From: Clostridia bacterium
GTDB taxonomy: Bacteria; Bacillota; Clostridia; Oscillospirales; CAG-272
Assembly: GCA_017467815.1 (NCBI GenBank)
Contig: JAFUKI010000158.1
Coordinates: forward strand, 1 to 45,397
Direction of reading: 5' to 3'
Length of the DNA stretch: 45,397 nt
The notes under the pieces: generated by a model
Database searches by the model: none
What the model saw: only the letters and a program-made list of their open reading frames with translations
Told to the model about the DNA's origin: nothing
Made by a program: the position numbers and the translations under genes
Shown: positions 43,510 through 45,397 of the stretch, in pieces
Layout: every line of letters begins with the position of its first letter
How positions within the stretch are numbered: the first letter of the stretch is position 1

Positions 43510-44696
43510 CAATACCAGGAGCTTCCGGAAGTACCGCTTTGGTAATAGGTTTCAGCCGAGTCATCATCACCTGTATTGCCGGTATTGTTGCTTCCGCTTG
43601 TGGCATAGGGATTTTTCTGCGGCTGGGGATCACCGGAAGTTTCGGATTCGGAAGCGGTATCTGCAGCGGATTCATCGCTGGTCTGGGTATAGGCTTCAGC
43701 CAAAACAGCCGGCGTAATTTCACCGAGGAACTGAATATTGGTAAGCTCCATGCTGGTCAGCAGATCATATTGCTCCGCCAGCTGGGACATATTGGGATTG
43801 GCAAGTATAATCCGGAGATTATACACCTGAAACATTCCCCTGAGGGATAGGCAGACCTTCTCCAGTGTCATCTCCGGTTCATCGTTGACCGTGGTGACCG
43901 CAGTAAGATCCACAGCCAGAAAATCCGCCGCGGAAGCCATCATCTGCACCTGCTGGGTGAAGGTAACATCCCTATAAACCGAGACCGGCAGAACAACACC
44001 GATGGTCAGCCCGGAACCGATGGTATTTCGAACTTTTTCCAGATACTCCTTTGCAATCTGAATACGCTCCTTGTCCGTTTCTTCAGGCATAACATGGGTG
44101 AAAAGAACTTCGTCGAAACCCAGTTCATATAACTCTCCTGCCAGTGTTGCATCCACAAGTGCCGCAGCATCCGCTTCCATTACAGGCAGGGAGGAGTACA
44201 GAACACCGGAAATACGAAGATTCTTCGCCTTTGCTGCGGTACAAAGAGAAATCAACGCCCGATACGCATCGTCCCCTTCATCCTCCGGCAAACGCAGTAC
44301 ATCAAGGAGGGCAGGGGAAGTATATACGATACCGTTTTCATCCGATAAAGTGACGGAAACTGTGTCATACGTTTCCGCGACGGTGTTGACTCTGAGGATC
44401 AGATCATCATCCGTTGCATGGCTGCCCAGAATAACGCCGGAAGCCGCAACGGTAAGTTCTGAATACACATCACCGCTTATTTCCAGATCCGGAAGCAGAT
44501 CGCCTGTTTCCGGACTGTTTTCCGGCGCATCCGGCAAGGATTCCAGCCTATCGTTGGCAGCATCCACTTTGTTCTGCAGCAGATTTCCGGTCAGAATGGC
44601 AAATCCGATGATCAGTGCAGCACAGAACAGAACGAAAAGAATCCGCTTGAAAACAAATTTGATTTTTTGATTGGCACTTCGTCTGTAACGTCTCAT
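43509..44696 (-). CDS. Membrane-anchored extracytoplasmic TIM-barrel-like protein
   Basis: A 395-residue protein. A basic N-terminus (MRRYRRSANQKIK) and one helix (about 17-40) anchor it. Residues about 80-335 have an alternating beta/alpha pattern (RISGVLYSS, FDEVLFTHV, LTIGVVLPVS, FLAVDLTAV, LRIILANPN) that resembles a TIM barrel of the putative glycoside-hydrolase kind (DUF4015-like). The last 60 residues are Ser/Thr/Gly/Asn-rich and disordered. No catalytic acid pair can be named with confidence. It lies 10 bp after the foldase gene and is coupled to the next. Confidence 0.62.
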   Translation of the reverse strand: MRRYRRSANQKIKFVFKRILFVLFCAALIIGFAILTGNLLQNKVDAANDRLESLPDAPENSPETGDLLPDLEISGDVYSELTVAASGVILGSHATDDDLILRVNTVAETYDTVSVTLSDENGIVYTSPALLDVLRLPEDEGDDAYRALISLCTAAKAKNLRISGVLYSSLPVMEADAAALVDATLAGELYELGFDEVLFTHVMPEETDKERIQIAKEYLEKVRNTIGSGLTIGVVLPVSVYRDVTFTQQVQMMASAADFLAVDLTAVTTVNDEPEMTLEKVCLSLRGMFQVYNLRIILANPNMSQLAEQYDLLTSMELTNIQFLGEITPAVLAEAYTQTSDESAADTASESETSGDPQPQKNPYATSGSNNTGNTGDDDSAETYYQSGTSGSSWY

Positions 44697-44706
44697 GAGA
44701 TTCTTG

Positions 44707-45397
44707 TTACTCCATAGTTAAAATAGTGTAGTTGTCCAGCGCCGGAAGGGGAGTCATAGTCAAGGAAGCAGCGTGTGCTTCCAGAATCGTATTGTAAGCG
44801 CCGTCATAATATTCCTGACAAAGCTCATCGAAATGAGTATCCAGGTATTCTTGATCCTTTTCATAACGCATAATAATACTGTAACCTGCCAAAGTCTTTA
44901 CGATACCGCTGTATTCGCCAACTTCCAGGGAAAAAGCCGCTTCCTCAAATTCCGTATACCGGGAACCGGGCGCAATGTAGTACCCATCATCGTTGTTGAA
45001 CATATACAGATCCTGTCCGTACATCCCAAGCAGTGTTTCGAAATCACCGCCGTTTTCCAGCTGACTGTAAATATCCTGAATAAGAGCGAGATTTTCTTCA
45101 TCCGTCTTTCCGTTGGTGTCGGAAATAAGAATCTGCTTCACCCTGACAAAAGTGTCCGACTGCATCAGTTCTCTGAGTGCATCATCATCCGATTCAATGA
45201 TCCCTTCATTCTGCAGCAGATAGAACAGCTCCGCACCCATCGTTTCATTCTGTACCAGGAAGCGATATACGCTGTCGTTCATATGGTATTCTCCGATGGT
45301 GTCCGCATACGCCTGCAGATCATTTTCGTAACTTTCGTAGAGCTCATCCAACTCCACATCCACAGCACTTGTAATCCAAGGATTGTCAGCGGTAAGA
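44707..45397 (-). CDS. PpiC/PrsA-like foldase, 5' end outside window
   Basis: The frame is open to the window edge, so the N-terminus with any signal peptide is missing; 229 codons plus the stop are visible. The middle carries a parvulin-type peptidyl-prolyl isomerase fold: RVKQILISD, a helix with ENGGDFETLLGMYG, then FEEAAFSLEVGEYSGIV and GYSIIMRYE. A helical chaperone-like part precedes it. PrsA-type proteins sit outside the membrane and help secreted proteins fold. The second and third genes of the operon follow directly. Confidence 0.82.
   Translation of the reverse strand, partial: LTADNPWITSAVDVELDELYESYENDLQAYADTIGEYHMNDSVYRFLVQNETMGAELFYLLQNEGIIESDDDALRELMQSDTFVRVKQILISDTNGKTDEENLALIQDIYSQLENGGDFETLLGMYGQDLYMFNNDDGYYIAPGSRYTEFEEAAFSLEVGEYSGIVKTLAGYSIIMRYEKDQEYLDTHFDELCQEYYDGAYNTILEAHAASLTMTPLPALDNYTILTME

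Overview
The window looks like a piece of the chromosome of an anaerobic, low- to mid-GC Gram-positive bacterium of the class Clostridia, probably a gut or rumen member of the Oscillospirales/Christensenellales type. The support is: a complete Spo0A (endospore-former lineage), a full six-gene Rnf ferredoxin:NAD+ oxidoreductase, a T-box leader, BlaI and DUF1836 regulators, strong AGGAGG-type ribosome sites, and many sigma-A promoters with exact 17-bp spacers. No phage, transposase, CRISPR array, rRNA or tRNA was seen. The assignment below class level is inference.

Layout. 1-2240: a thiol-redox cassette (CcdA, a TlpA-like thioredoxin, a small ferredoxin:thioredoxin-reductase-like protein, and a membrane protein of unknown role). 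2435-8032: a TIM-barrel sugar isomerase and three closely related Gfo/Idh/MocA oxidoreductases, with an XRE regulator between the second and third. 8367-16136: housekeeping (a BlaI-type repressor, obg, ppa, an aminotransferase, hisS, aspS, an MscS channel). 16335-19081: an HTH-cupin-acyl-CoA-ligase fusion whose only visible promoter leads through a complete T-box leader; that leader is flanked by a perfect 15-bp inverted repeat. 19161-22754: a DUF1836 regulator with a palindrome over its -10 box, then NfeD-like and flotillin-like genes and a zinc-ribbon membrane protein. 22907-28860: a small membrane protein, a secreted ComEC-like hydrolase, spo0A, mtaB, upp and an rluA-type gene. 29200-31224: a DUF5107 protein. 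31579-37507: rnfCDGEAB. 37577-40529: a fourth oxidoreductase with two more TIM-barrel isomerases. 40636-45397: a phosphodiesterase, three small unknown genes that may be spore-related, and an envelope operon with a foldase cut by the window edge.

How the parts fit. The Rnf complex couples ferredoxin and NAD+ to an ion gradient; reduced ferredoxin could also feed the small thioredoxin-reductase-like protein, and CcdA could pass the thiols across the membrane. The four oxidoreductases and three isomerases resemble gene sets that open glycosides by oxidation and elimination, but no transporter or glycosidase lies next to them, so the substrate is unknown. The most interesting unit is the T-box in front of the ligase: it suggests that uncharged tRNA switches on activation of an organic acid, perhaps to rebuild an amino acid from its acid skeleton.

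A second theme is a family of long G-rich palindromes (six copies), every one of them between convergent genes, where they probably act as two-way terminators.
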